64,000 nt of DNA from Phlyctochytrium arcticum (GCA_025602905.1 JAHLKI010000016.1:1-64000); one strand, 5' to 3'. Shown: positions 7,991-18,821, counted from the first letter of the stretch. Numbers and translations are program-made. Notes: generated from the letters alone by a model not told the origin.

Positions 7991-10602
7991 GTTGAAACAG
8001 CCTATAGAGAAGAATCCACAAGCACCAAGTTAGAAAACAAAATGCCTTGACGTAGACCAGAGAAGAGGATATGTATTGTTAAAAATATTGGAAGAGGTAC
8101 ATGCGGCCTGATCTTGGCGCAATTCTGACTACATTCTATAGACTTGGACTACAGGTGCTATGTACAAAACAAACAAACCTCGATATACTGTACCTTTGGT
8201 TGCAGATGAAAAGAAAAGACGTGGAGTGGTCCGGAGCTGTTGTCGGGAGATCGGTAGTAGGTGATTACTCAAACCCACTTTAACACTGGGCGAACGGTCC
8301 TGCGATGTGCGAACTGGAGGCGGAATGCCGTAATGAAAGACTGTTGCTATGGTGTTACGCCACTCCACTTGCACCCTGCTCCCCCAGCGATGTACATGCT
8401 CTAAGACGGATTTTCCCAGGTTTGCGGAGTTTTGGTCACGTAAGCGTGGCGATGTGACTGTACCGGCAGTCAACAACCTTAAAGGCCTGGCTGCGCAGCT
8501 GTAACCTATTGCTTCTAGACGCAAAGAAATGACAACCAGACTCCCCTCTTGAAGTACTTGTGAACATTTTCGCAAAACATCACAGACTTACATACCTTGC
8601 TGAATGGTGTCCTAGCTATGCTGCCAACAAGCGTACGGGCCCTCTGTATAAACTCCCGGTGTTTTGAGCTATCGGACGTTTATGAAATATGCTTGAGACC
8701 AAAATAAAAAACTTGGCCCGTCACCTATCGAGCTTCGTCCAGCATGGTCAGGAACGGTGTGTGGACCGATTTGTCTTTCTTTGCTACAGTATTGCCCACA
8801 CACGTGTATGTTGGCTAGCCTTGGCCCGACACTGCTACAGCCTTTTTTTGACTCGTCATCTACCAATGGCGTTGTATTATCGACAGGTCGTTGTTGGACG
8901 ATGCGTTCGATGTCGCTCTAAGTGGAAAACAGTTGGAAAATAAAACACCGTGCCAGCGGTCGCTTTGCGAATTGTGCACAGATTGACGGGCCGTACTTCA
9001 ATGTAGCCGAATACACCTGTTGGGAGAAAATAGTAAAACGGGTGTTCCAAAACTCCATTTGCTGCTTGCACAAGGTACCTGGGAAGCTACCACGGACACC
9101 ATTTTGGAAACATGCCCAAAAACCCTTAAAGTCGCGGGATGTGGGCAATTCTACGTTTGTTCCCATTTGTGGATATACGTACGAACGGGACCAAAGGCTT
9201 ATGGATGTGAAATGTTGAATCCCAGTTATTTTCGGTTAGACCTAATTCCTGGAAACAGACGATGATGCCGTTACCCGCGTTCCTTTTCGGATCTTTCGCA
9301 AGTACGCGGTGGGGACTATGTTGGATGAGATTGCGAGAGATGAAGCGACGCGCGTTGTTCCTCAGCCCTTCAAAGCATATACTTACTTGCTTCCAGCGAC
9401 AAGTATGTCTCATCGGGATATTATTCGCGAGCTGGTAGATTGCTATCCATCGCAAATCGGCAGATATCCCCAGAGGGGAATCTCATTCTCGAAAACTTCT
9501 GTCAACCTGCTCATGAAGAATCTCGACGCGACAAGGTGACAAGGGTTGGGGCGGGGGCTGGGCTGCGCATACAGGGCGGCCTACCGCATGATGATCTGCA
9601 TCTCATCGGAATTAAAGAATCTCTAGGACATAGCATCGTGTTTATGGGGTCGAAACCATCTGTTGTCGGAGGTGATGATTGAACATCTCCAAGATCCTAA
9701 GGGGTCTCTTGACCTGATCGGTTCACCGTAACAAAGTTTCCTCTGATATTGTAGACTTCAGACTTCTCGATCCGCATGCTACGATAATGTCCATTACAAT
9801 TATGAAGATTTAGTTGGCGATAATAATGAACAGGAATCCGCTTCTGAAGACGCCACGGATGAAGCGTCTGGTATGTATACAAAGTGAAAATTGACAAAAA
9901 ACAGGAAGAAACCAAGTTCACAGCTAGTTGGCTGATTCAAACATACCGCATCCGGGATAGCGGAGAAGCAAAATACAAACATTCAATCTTCACCAGTCAC
10001 CCACGCTAATTCCACGATTGTCCTCTTCTGTACTGTGATTTGGATCACTGGTTGAACCAACCAAATTCTTGGACCTCGTCATCAGATGAATATTTTAGCC
10101 CTGCGACAAGCTCTAGGCATGCCGGCCTAAGATTGTGAAAGAGTTTCATCAGACTTTATGAGGCAACCCGATAGATACAGGAACTTTAGATTTTTGCCAT
10201 GCTGGACCATATATAGCGCACCTTCAGAGGTGATTGGTGTTCCCATCAGTACGAGCTCCTACAGCTGGCAATTAGTTTCCTGACGGATGCATATGTGATT
10301 TTGTGAGCGGACCCTCCGTTACACTCCATTGGAAATCCCGGGACGTATCTTTTCGTCATAGTTATTGGATTGGTCTGCTTAAACTGGATATCAACCGTTC
10401 ATTCATAATATTTACCTGCATATTTGGTACAATTCATATTTTTCACGTCCAAGCATTGATGATTCATAATCGATGTTGAGAAAGCTCTGATGTCGTCGAC
10501 AAAAATTAACAAGTTGATTGATGAACAGGGCAAGATCATAAAAAAAATGTATTTTTAATGCTTTGACGCAGGTTTCGATACCGAAAAAAAAAGTAAGTCG
10601 AG
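7991..10602. other. 2.6-kb region without an identifiable gene
   Basis: Short overlapping frames at 8129-8575 (minus) and 8922-9700 (plus) do not form a recognisable protein. The plus-strand frames between 8922 and 9680 look like consecutive pieces of one decayed coding region shifted among frames, but no family is evident. 9700-10602 is AT-rich, and its end resembles sequence to the right of the Mutator-like element (shared GGGCAAGATC and CTTTGACGC blocks). Confidence 0.4.
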
Positions 10603-10611
10603 AATCCAAAA

Positions 10612-10702
10612 GGGAAGTCCTAGCGCGACGCCCGGGGTGGAAAAGTTAAAGCGACGCCCCCCCAAAAAGGATAAAATTTGTACAAAAAGGGATTTAATTG
10701 AG
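10612..10702 (+). repeat. Left terminal inverted repeat of the MULE
   Basis: Begins GGGAAGTCCTAGCGCG, contains GTGGAAAAGTTAAAGCGACG, and ends GGGATTTAATTGAG. It is the reverse complement of 13182-13272 apart from one C/T difference in the C-run. Confidence 0.93.
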
Positions 10703-10749
10703 GAAAACAAAACTAAAACACAACACAAAATTCACACACAATAAATACA

Positions 10750-12867
10750 CTAGAATGTGGAGCACGACGGTCCAGCAAGGCTCGGGCACTTCGGGCTGTT
10801 CTTCCTATGACCCTCGGATGGCCGGCCGGCCGCTTTGCACGCACTACAATTGATTTTGGGACGTGCGGCGTGCTCAAAAAGCGAGGGGTCCCGCTGCGTA
10901 CTCGTCGCCGCCTTACTGTGTTTCTTGCCTTTTGCCCCTTGGGGTCGGCCCTTTGTTCGTCGCACTACTGGATCGCTGACAGGACGGGCGAGTAACTCCA
11001 GGATCTCCGCTTGCTGAGATGGGCTCAATGCAGACCACAAGGGCGGGGCTCCAAGGTCTGCTTGGCCATTGCGATCTTCAGCACTCTCCTCCTGTGTCTC
11101 CTCCAGCTCAATGCCAGTAACTGCATCGAATTCTTCCACAATTGGCAGTAACCTTTTCAGCCGCCAATGTTTATGGAAATCGTTGACGGCAAGGACCCCT
11201 CCGCTGATCAGCAAACGCATCATATGATGCCTGCACGGAACACCCTTCCATACCGCAAACGTCTGGGAGCATTCGGCAGCTGGTCTCTGTCCACATGGCA
11301 TCATACAGTCAGCCAATCCCTCAGCAGCGAGATCGAGGGCAAACGTTGAGACCATCATCCGTACAGAGTCAAAAATCGGATGGTTTGTGGATGGGTAGAT
11401 TGTGGTTTGATTTTTCGTCAATAACTTCTCCAGCTCGTCATCTCGGTTCGTGAGGCATCGTTCCACGGCTCGAACTACCTCGAGTAGAGTTTTGGTTGAA
11501 GTGAGAATATAGGATTTAAGCATGTGATGGGCACCTTCTACTCTGGAGGTGTTCAAATTGCCTAAATGCGGAACTACGTTCGTCCAGCAAGTGATAAATC
11601 GTTCCTTGTACGGTCCGACCCATTCCTCGGTGATGTACGATGTGATTCTGGGGATCTCCTCCCAAGTTGTTAGAAATCTTGCCCATTCAATGTGGAATGC
11701 TTCCTCCGTTGCAGCCCCCACAACTTTCCAAAAGTCACGCTCCAAGGCTGCCCACCGGTCGTCATCACCTACCACCGACTTTAAGTTCGCAGCTAAATTC
11801 TTGAAAATGTGCCAACGACAGAGCAGTAGCTTGGCGCTGGGAATCACGGTCTCGAGCACGTTCATCAAGGCTTTCTCTCTATCGGTTGCAATCACGCTTG
11901 GAAGTTGATATCCTTTGTAAACACAGTCAACCAACGCGCGGATCGCCCAGCTGTAGCCTACTTCATCCTCAGCAGTCATGAAGCAAAAGCCGATGGAGAA
12001 GGTCTGATTGGTGGAGGTCATGCCGACTACATGGAGAAGAGGCATTTTGAAGCGATTTGTCTTATATGTACAATCCATCAGGATGGATGTCGGATAGGTC
12101 CTCGCCCATTTCAGGGATGTTTTGTGCGTGAAAAACAAGCTGGACAAGTCACCAGCTTCGTTCCGCTTGAGGCGATATGCCCAGCGGTCCTGTTCGAGAT
12201 CTTCCAGAAGCCGCTGAAGAGGCGTTTTGCCATTCAGATCGATCTGCTTGGCTTTGCCAACGGCATTGTAAACCGACTGTTGGCAAATGTTTGTACTGGG
12301 ATTACTTTTTCGCACTGTACTGATAATGGCAGCTGGCGTCACGCCGCTTTGGTGCATATGTACGACAGACTCTTCAGTGGCGACCGTCAGACGACGGAGA
12401 ACAGGGTAGTCTTGGGGTCGGTGAGTGGGTGGATGGTTGTGCTGATGCCCGGAAACTGCCGTCAATCTCCACAGGCCGTCCGGGCATAGCTTTCCGGTCA
12501 TAGTCGCTTCACATCCAAATTGCCTCTTTCCTCTGTTTCGGTGGACGGCGCCTTCCGGCAAGCGCTTTCTGCCTCCGCCAGGTTTGTCTTTGGCTCGCCC
12601 ATGACAACACCCGAACGTAATCTTTCTGCCCTTCTTTGCCGTTCTTCTGATGGTGACCGCGTAGCCTTGGTTCCCAGCAAAGGCATTGATAGCGTCCTGT
12701 AAGTCTTCGCGGGTATGGTATCCAATTCCATCTATTGCGGGGGGCAGCATTTGCTTATCGACATTGTAGCTGATGGTTGTCGGTGCGTATGTCGCGGGCA
12801 GCCCCAAATTCGGCAGCGGACTGATTGTCGTTCGGGGGGTCGAAGTTCGCTTCATATCCCGCAGCAT
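10750..12867 (-). CDS. MULE/FAR1-type transposase
   Basis: 705 residues. The N-terminal third is a FAR1/WRKY-GCM1-like zinc-binding region, with KITFGCCHG and FGCEATM supplying Cys and HQHNHPP supplying His. The MULE catalytic domain follows: ILMDCTYKTNRF (first Asp), VIATDREKALMNVL (second Asp), the CRWHIFKNL motif, and NTSRVEGAHHMLK (Glu). A SWIM-like zinc finger is present near residue 560 (MPCGQ, then GVPCRHHM), and the tail ends in a Cys/His knuckle (CSACKAAG, HRKNSPKC). The frame is uninterrupted and lies wholly between the terminal repeats. An overlapping minus-strand frame upstream of the ATG encodes MNTANMDTVIMDAAGYE, so a longer N-terminus through an unrecognised splice is possible. 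Confidence 0.9.
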   Translation of the reverse strand: MLRDMKRTSTPRTTISPLPNLGLPATYAPTTISYNVDKQMLPPAIDGIGYHTREDLQDAINAFAGNQGYAVTIRRTAKKGRKITFGCCHGRAKDKPGGGRKRLPEGAVHRNRGKRQFGCEATMTGKLCPDGLWRLTAVSGHQHNHPPTHRPQDYPVLRRLTVATEESVVHMHQSGVTPAAIISTVRKSNPSTNICQQSVYNAVGKAKQIDLNGKTPLQRLLEDLEQDRWAYRLKRNEAGDLSSLFFTHKTSLKWARTYPTSILMDCTYKTNRFKMPLLHVVGMTSTNQTFSIGFCFMTAEDEVGYSWAIRALVDCVYKGYQLPSVIATDREKALMNVLETVIPSAKLLLCRWHIFKNLAANLKSVVGDDDRWAALERDFWKVVGAATEEAFHIEWARFLTTWEEIPRITSYITEEWVGPYKERFITCWTNVVPHLGNLNTSRVEGAHHMLKSYILTSTKTLLEVVRAVERCLTNRDDELEKLLTKNQTTIYPSTNHPIFDSVRMMVSTFALDLAAEGLADCMMPCGQRPAAECSQTFAVWKGVPCRHHMMRLLISGGVLAVNDFHKHWRLKRLLPIVEEFDAVTGIELEETQEESAEDRNGQADLGAPPLWSALSPSQQAEILELLARPVSDPVVRRTKGRPQGAKGKKHSKAATSTQRDPSLFEHAARPKINCSACKAAGRPSEGHRKNSPKCPSLAGPSCSTF

Positions 12868-13181
12868 CCATAATGACAGTATCCATGTTGGCAGTATTCA
12901 TATTGGCAGTTTCAACATATTGTGCAAGTGCGGTATCATACGCGAAGTTACTGGCAAAATGAGGTGAGCAATGTTTGTTTACGCGTCATCACCATCCTTA
13001 CAAATCATCATCGGAATCAGATAGTTCAGGCGTATGGAGGGTGAGCATGATGCAGAAAGTGGCAATGTGAGAACGTTGTTGGACTGTGTATGTGAAGAGC
13101 GCAAACAAGACAGTTGCAACGTGAAGATGGTCTGAGCGAGATCTGGCAGGAGCGCGAACTCAGGCGCGTCGCGCGTCAAGG

Positions 13182-13272
13182 CTCAATTAAATCCCTTTTT
13201 GTACAAATTTTATCCTTTTTGGAGGGGCGTCGCTTTAACTTTTCCACCCCGGGCGTCGCGCTAGGACTTCCC
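13182..13272 (-). repeat. Right terminal inverted repeat of the MULE
   Basis: Inverted copy of 10612-10702, ending GCGCTAGGACTTCCC and followed directly by the second AATCCAAAA target copy. Confidence 0.93.
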
Positions 13273-13281
13273 AATCCAAAA

Positions 13282-14360
13282 ACATGAATTTGCATAGCCG
13301 GTAAATGATGATTGAGATGAACAAACAGGGCAAGATCGAGGTCCAAGCATTGACGCGTGGTGCTAGAAAGAACCTTGTCCTTGTTTGAAACAGAGGCCCC
13401 CGACCAAGTCCAAGTATATGAGATCAATGCTACGTGCGGATCATACTTGGGAAATGCATAATCTGTACATCTTTTCTCCCCTGTTTTCTTCAATTTCCGA
13501 GAATGGATCAAACGCGATTACTTACCTACACCCCTAGATCCAGCCCTGGTTGATCTCTCTCTTTGTTATCTAGGACGTATATCCCTGTTATGTATTCTTG
13601 GGTTTTTTTCTTTGTTATATAGCTATTGGGGATACTGTACGTTCATTCCATCAAATGTCATATTTACGATTTTGGTACTCTAAAATTTCTCGTATTTAAT
13701 GTTTTGCTTGTTCACACTTTCTTTTGATCAAGAATGAATAACCTGGATGTCAAAAAGCATGATCATTCATTCATCAAAAAAAAAAGTAAAAATCGAGAGA
13801 CCATCTCTCACGATACCCGTCATTATTGAGCATGGCTTTGACGCGCGTTTGAACCCAAAGTTGTTTCAAGTAGAGGGCCCCCGACCAGGTCCAACATATG
13901 AGATCAAAATAAGCGTAGAGATTACTTCGGAAATACTTGGGTTTTCTCTTGAGTTCTTTCAATTTCTGATGGTAAACGATCGGTCATGGATTGACTTGCT
14001 GCAAGACTTCCCTTTGGGCATCCCTGTCCAATTTACAAAACACCAAGAAAATTACAGTCATCATCATGCAGAGGGCCAGAGCAGACCGTGCATTTCTGAA
14101 ACTTGACACAACAACACTCATACCTCTGGAAAAAAAATAAGATATTCTCTTTATGAAGCAAACGCCCAAAACAGGGCAGTTAAGATCGGGTTTTGCACCA
14201 GTCCTTATGAAGTAAACGCCCATGACCAGGGTAGAACCGAGCTAAAAGGTCAAAGAATGAACAAGATCCCGGTCCGCAGGGACAAAAAATCAAGTTTTGA
14301 CCAAGACAGGTTTGGCATTGGACATAGCCGTAGGCCCATGAGAATTGTCAAGGAAGGGGA
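13282..14360. other. Intergenic region with diverged repeated blocks
   Basis: No gene seen. Blocks around 13310-13450 and 13820-13930 resemble each other (CCCCCGACCA, then TCCAA and TATGAGATCAA) and partly match 10480-10600 left of the MULE. This suggests an older repeat family into which the MULE inserted. Near-direct repeats of ATGAAG(C/T)AAACGCCCA occur at about 14152 and 14207. Confidence 0.45.
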
Positions 14361-14401
14361 GGGGGGGGGGGGGGGGGGGGGGTGGAAACATGGGTATTTA
14401 A
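14361..14401 (+). promoter_or_regulatory. Promoter region with a 22-G run and TATTTAA box
   Basis: A run of 22 G (14361-14382) is followed by TATTTAA at 14395-14401, about 100 bp before the ATG of the first secreted repeat protein. The TATA-like box and its distance fit a core promoter; the role of the G-run is unknown. Confidence 0.5.
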
Positions 14402-14502
14402 ACTGAGGGGATCTCCACTCTTTTCCCTCTCATCATCACCCACCCAATCCTCTCCATCCTCATCATATCCTCTCATCCTCAACAACGATAACAAGAACAA
14501 CA

Positions 14503-15432
14503 ATGAAGGTCTCTACCACTGCACTCTGCATGTTGGGTTTATTCGTCGCCAGCGGGATGGCAGCACCCATGCAACAACAACAAGGAGTGGTCGTCAGGGA
14601 GTATCCGGTTTATAAGACACCTACGACCAAGGCTCCGGCGACCAAGGTGCCTGAATCTCCCAAGTACCCCGAGGAAGTGCCCAAGGCTCCTGAGACTCCC
14701 AAAACTACTTCCACCTCTGCCCCAGCCCCAAAACCCACCGGTAAGCCAGCCAAGAAGACCGATACTCCCCAGGCTCCAAAGTACCCCGAGGAAGAACCCA
14801 AGGCGCCTGCACCTCCCAAAACTACTTCCACCTCTGCCTCAGCCCCAAAACCCACCGGCAAGCCAGCCAAGAAGACCGATACTCCCCAGGCTCCCAAGTA
14901 CCCCGAGGAGGAACCCAAGGCACCTGCACCTCCCAAAACCACTTCCACCTCTGCCCCAGCCCCAAAACCCACCGGCAAGCCAGCGAAGAAGACCGATACT
15001 CCTCAGGCTCCAAAGTACCCCGAGGAAGAACCCAAGGCAACTACACCTCCCAAAACTACTTCCACCTCTGCCTCAGCCCCAAAACCCACCGGGAAGCCAG
15101 CCAAGAAGACCGATACTCCTCAGGCTCCAAAGTACCCCGAGGAAGAACCCAAGGCCCCTGCACCTCCCAAAACTACTTCCACCACTACCTCAGCCCCAAA
15201 ACCCACCGAAACACCCAAGACTCCCAAGACTCCCGACGACTCACCCAAGTACCCCGACGAGGAACCCAAGACTCCCAAAGCCCCCAAGTCCCCCAAGGAA
15301 GATCCCAAAGCACCCAAGACTCCCGAGTCCCCGAAGTACCCTGTTCCTCCAGCCAAGAAGCCCGAAACCCCAAAGTCTGCACCCAAAAAGAACCCTACTG
15401 AGGACAAACCAGTATACAAGACTCCCTACTAG
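14503..15432 (+). CDS. Secreted Pro/Lys/Thr-rich tandem-repeat protein (array member 1)
   Basis: 309 residues. The signal peptide MKVSTTALCMLGLFVASGMAA is followed by an entirely low-complexity body. About five copies of a 39-residue (117-bp) unit contain KTTSTSAPAPKPTGKPAKKT and DTPQAPKYPEEEPKAPAPP. The tail is more irregular, with P-K-T-P and S-P-K-Y-P repeats, ending EDKPVYKTPY. It has no Cys and no predicted globular domain. The unit nucleotide sequences are very similar, so copy number is probably variable. It is likely an extracellular, extended, highly charged protein (wall, cyst coat or adhesive); this is inference from composition only. It shares body repeats, but not its exact signal peptide or promoter, with the gene at 17308. 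Confidence 0.85.
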   Translation: MKVSTTALCMLGLFVASGMAAPMQQQQGVVVREYPVYKTPTTKAPATKVPESPKYPEEVPKAPETPKTTSTSAPAPKPTGKPAKKTDTPQAPKYPEEEPKAPAPPKTTSTSASAPKPTGKPAKKTDTPQAPKYPEEEPKAPAPPKTTSTSAPAPKPTGKPAKKTDTPQAPKYPEEEPKATTPPKTTSTSASAPKPTGKPAKKTDTPQAPKYPEEEPKAPAPPKTTSTTTSAPKPTETPKTPKTPDDSPKYPDEEPKTPKAPKSPKEDPKAPKTPESPKYPVPPAKKPETPKSAPKKNPTEDKPVYKTPY

Positions 15433-17000
15433 ATTTTTATCATTTTGCCCCCTACATTTATGAGATTAGTTAGAATTAATATATAGAATTAATTTTTTTA
15501 GACATACTTACACACATCAATGACATTGTTTGGCCCTCAAATTATTTTTATTGCTCTCAATTCTCCTAAGATGAAGTTTTTAGCCAGATACTATTCGAAT
15601 TCTCAACAAGTTGTAGGGAATGTTACACAAGCTTCGAGTTGTTTTACTGTAGCCTTTGAAGGACTGGACAATCCTAACAGAGCTGAAATAAACAGAGAAC
15701 ATACGAGGTACAAATATGTCGTATATTCATGGCGGCCATATATATGCTATGCAACTATTGTTAGAAACAGGATGCAAAATACGGCAAGAGCCAAAGATGT
15801 AGGATGATCTCGACAAGACTCGTATACCAGAATTTGGCTAACGATATCGACACACAGCGATGGAAGGGATGTCTGTTTCATAGTTCATGTTAGAGTTACT
15901 TATTATGCTCTTGGCATTTCGAAATGAGCGATGCACAAAATGTTTTCGCCGCTTGCTTGAAATTTGAGATTGAAGGGCAAGGATATCGAAAAGGTCCGCT
16001 AACTGGGGTATATGCGGCTCAGATCCCGGAAAAAAAGAGGTCCGGATACTCCTGCCGGGCAACTCCTTTAAAAACATCTAAGCCAGGCAGATCCCGAATA
16101 AACTTACGCTTCTGGCTGTTTAGGTTCAAGCTTTGCTACTTAGACATCCCGCATCCCTTTTACATTTAAAGTTATGTTTCTGACCGACATCGCTAGTCTC
16201 AACTTCTGGTAGGAGTAGCCCCATCGCATCAAATTTCGCCTTCCCCGCACCGACCCATGCAATTGAAAGAACCGGGGTAATGATTTTGCCCAACTCAGCC
16301 TTTTTGTTCTGTGGTTAAAAAAACGTTTGCGAGGCATCTTTAGTAGAACACCGACCTTCGACACCAGCATTTCGAGTCGAGTCCCCGGTTCACAGCACCA
16401 AAGTCATCAAGAAGGTGATCCTGATGATTGTAGTTGTTCAACTACAAGAAAAGTCAGGGTGTGGGTTCGCGCCAGAAAGCTCAAAGCTTCAAAGCTTGAA
16501 CTAATTGGGCTTGGATATCCCAGTTTTCAAACTTGTTTCATCGGCTGGACGAATATGCAACATTAGCCCTTGATAAACGCCACTATATAGAATAACCTGC
16601 CCTTAACCAAATTTTGTACGATAATCCTGCAAGACCCCCGACCAGCACCCATGTCCTCAGGTCGTCGTCCCTTACGATAAAAACGCTTGTTTAAATGGTC
16701 CTAGGAGTTTTTGTTGCAAAAACTCTGAAACTTGTTCTTTTGATAGCTGACCAATTTGTGGCCATTATACTTTTCCCCTTCGATTTCGAAATACAGAGCT
16801 ATATCCAGTCCCTTTGCGTAAAAATTTCAACAAATGTAAGTGTCCTCGAGTCCGGGGCCATAGGAAAAAAACACAAAAAATGTATGTCCCGTCCCTCTGC
16901 ATCCAGCTGAAGGTCCCCTCGTCGACCTTTTGGATACGCTTCTACTTTGGCGTCCAAGCTCCGACGATGGGAGCATGATGGAAGGCAATGCGATGATGAG
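15433..17000. other. Non-coding part of duplicated unit 1
   Basis: No gene recognised. From about 15525 the sequence matches the starts of two later units (about 18538 and 22712): TTTTTATTGCTCTCAAT, then AATGTTACACAAGC. The opposite-strand serine-rich gene present in those units is missing here, apparently deleted around 15640-15680. Shared blocks around 15735 (GGCGGCCATATATATG), 16005-16160 and 16370-16700 recur in the other units. Confidence 0.6.
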
Positions 17001-17011
17001 TTGGGAATATG

Positions 17012-17018
17012 CATAAAA
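17012..17018 (+). promoter_or_regulatory. TATA-like box of array gene 2
   Basis: CATAAAA (17012-17018) followed by GGCGACGGTGTTGAGCGTTC, in the promoter block shared with 21107 and 26217, where the box is TATAAAA. The first base has diverged here. Confidence 0.6.
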
Positions 17019-17191
17019 GGCGACGGTGTTGAGCGTTCCATTTCTGGATTTTCGGCAGCTCTCATCCACGTTCTCTCCTCCAGTCATATCCTTCTGATCC
17101 TGGTCACCCATCACCTTCTCTCTTCCTCAAACAACTCCTTCTGATCCCGTCCTCATCAACTTCTCTCCCCAATCAAGTCCTTCTGAGCCTG

Positions 17192-17248
17192 GTAAGATCT
17201 CAAGTCTTTCGCGTCTACGCGTCAACGTTCTAACTTTATCCACCATAG
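17192..17248 (+). other. 57-bp 5'UTR intron of array gene 2
   Basis: GTAAGATCTCAAGTC start, branch-like TTCTAAC (17228-17234), CCATAG end. Same length and position in the two sister genes. It lies 59 bp before the ATG. Confidence 0.75.
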
Positions 17249-17307
17249 ATTTTTTAAACACACCCACACTACCACTTAACTCCCACTACCTCCAAGTTAT
17301 TGTCACC

Positions 17308-18396
17308 ATGAGGCTTTGGAGGACCAGTGTATGCATGCTGGGCCTATTGGTCGTCAACTCTCTGGCCGCACCCATCACTATCATCAGGAGATCCGAAGAG
17401 GGATCTATAGTCGAATCTAATGCATTGTCCAACTCGGCCGCCAATGATCTGTCTGGTACACTCTTTTCCACTCTCTCATCATTCGCCGATGCGGGCGCCG
17501 ACTCCGTCGACTCTTTCTCATCGAAAGATGATGCTGCCGACTTTGGGGTCCCCGCCAGAAAGGTTGTTACCATCAAGATCAAGAAAGTTGTGCCCGTCAA
17601 GAAGGTTTTGGTTGTCAAGAAGGTCAAGAAAGTAGCCGTCAAGATTGTCGTCGTCGCCAAAAAGAATCTCGTGGTCGCCAAGAAGGTCAATGGAAAAAAG
17701 AATGCCGAGAAGGGCAAGATGGCAGAGAAGGCTAAGAAGGCAAAGAAGGCTAAGAAAGCACCCGAGTACCCCGAGGAAACCCCCAACGCACCTTCACCTC
17801 CCAAAACTACTTCCACCACAGGCTCGGCCCCAAAACCCACCGGTGAGCCATCCAAGACTCCCAAGGCCCCCGAGTCACCCAAGGACCCCGAGGACACCCC
17901 CAAGGCACCTAAATCTCCCAAAACTACTTCCACCTCAGCCTCGGCCCCAAAACCCACTGGCGAAATACCCAAAAAGCCCGATACTCCCCAGGCTCCAGAG
18001 TACCCTGAAGAATCTCCCAGAGCACCCGAGTCTCCCAAAACTCCTTCCACCTCTCCTTCGGCCCCAAAACCCACCGGCAAGAAGAAGTCCGATACTCCCC
18101 AGGCTCCAAAGTATCCTGAAGAATCCCCCAAAGCACCCGAGACTCCCAAACCTACCGCTACCTCGACCCCAAAGCCCACCCAAAGACCCAAGACACCCGA
18201 CAACTCACCCGAGGACCCGGACGAGGAACCCAAAACACCTTCAACCCCCAAGACTCCCAAAGACCCCGAGTCTCCAAAGTCCCCCGAGGAAGCCCCCAAA
18301 GCGCCCAAGGTGACTCCTCCCAAGAGTCCCGAGTCTCCGAAAGTCCCTGCTCCAGACAAGAAGCCCGAAACCCCAAAGTCTGCTCCCAAAAAGTAA
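17308..18396 (+). CDS. Secreted Lys-rich then Pro-rich repeat protein (array member 2), tail truncated
   Basis: 362 residues. The signal peptide MRLWRTSVCMLGLLVVNSLAA and the propeptide-like segment after it (ITIIRRSEEGSIVES, then an acidic Ser/Asp stretch) are shared almost exactly with the genes at 21404 and 26493. Residues about 85-150 form a Lys/Val and Lys/Ala block (VKKVLVVKKV, AKKAKKAKKA). The rest is a Pro/Lys/Ser/Glu repeat body closely related to that of the gene at 14503 (TSTSASAPKPTG, DTPQAPEYPEE). It looks like a fusion of the two family types. The stop TAA at 18394 replaces the AAC codon found at the equivalent place in the first gene. The old tail ending YKTPY stays in frame to a TAG at 18433-18435, so the protein lost 13 residues recently. 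Confidence 0.85.
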   Translation: MRLWRTSVCMLGLLVVNSLAAPITIIRRSEEGSIVESNALSNSAANDLSGTLFSTLSSFADAGADSVDSFSSKDDAADFGVPARKVVTIKIKKVVPVKKVLVVKKVKKVAVKIVVVAKKNLVVAKKVNGKKNAEKGKMAEKAKKAKKAKKAPEYPEETPNAPSPPKTTSTTGSAPKPTGEPSKTPKAPESPKDPEDTPKAPKSPKTTSTSASAPKPTGEIPKKPDTPQAPEYPEESPRAPESPKTPSTSPSAPKPTGKKKSDTPQAPKYPEESPKAPETPKPTATSTPKPTQRPKTPDNSPEDPDEEPKTPSTPKTPKDPESPKSPEEAPKAPKVTPPKSPESPKVPAPDKKPETPKSAPKK

Positions 18397-18821
18397 CCTG
18401 GTGACGACAAACTCGTATACAAGACTCCCTACTAGACTATCATTATGATCACTCTGCCCCATACTCTTAAGTTACTTAGACGAATTAGAATTCACATATA
18501 GAATGGATATTTTATAGATATACTTACACGACAATTACATTCTTATTTAGCCCTCCCAACACTTTTATTTCTCTCAATCTCTTTCTAAGATATTTTTTTT
18601 TTTGCCGGCAAGTTTGATATGATCTTCGAGTTCTCAAGAAGTCAGGAAAATGTTACACAAGCTTCTACTTTCCAAATGACCTACCGGTAACATCCTACCA
18701 TCCGTTTGCAAAAAACATCAATCAGGATACTCATACAGAGGTAAAGAACAATCACATCCAGCTAAACGCTATGAATCATAAATCAAAGAGTCTTTTCCAA
18801 ATTTTGGGGTCGACTAGCGTA

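Larger units (their letters stand above)
10612..13272 (-). mobile_element. Complete Mutator-like (MULE) DNA transposon
   Basis: A 2,661-bp element bounded by 91-bp terminal inverted repeats (10612-10702 and 13182-13272) that begin GGGAAGTCCTAGCGCGACGC and differ at only about one position. A perfect 9-bp target duplication, AATCCAAAA, flanks it (10603-10611 and 13273-13281). It contains one full-length MULE transposase on the minus strand. A 9-bp duplication is typical of the Mutator superfamily. Near-identical ends, intact target duplication and open transposase point to a recent insertion. Confidence 0.93.

Noticed and set aside
8129..8575. 148-residue minus-strand frame
   Set aside because: No domain, no splice signals, composition without coding bias; overlaps other frames.
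6724..8660. Terminal inverted repeats for the Harbinger element (GGCCCTGTG at 6724 versus GGGCCCTCTG near 8634)
   Set aside because: Only a few bases match in the inverted sense and no TWA target duplication was found.
14610..15419. Long Gly/Val/Leu-rich minus-strand frames opposite the first repeat protein (also opposite 17308-18396 and 26493-28283)
   Set aside because: They are the antisense reading of low-complexity Pro/Lys codons, have no signal peptide or start context, and vary with repeat number.
16370..16480. tRNA-like block (TCGAGTCGAGTCCCCGGTTCAC) repeated near 16375, 20490 and 25460
   Set aside because: No acceptor stem or cloverleaf could be drawn; it is simply a conserved part of the duplicated unit.
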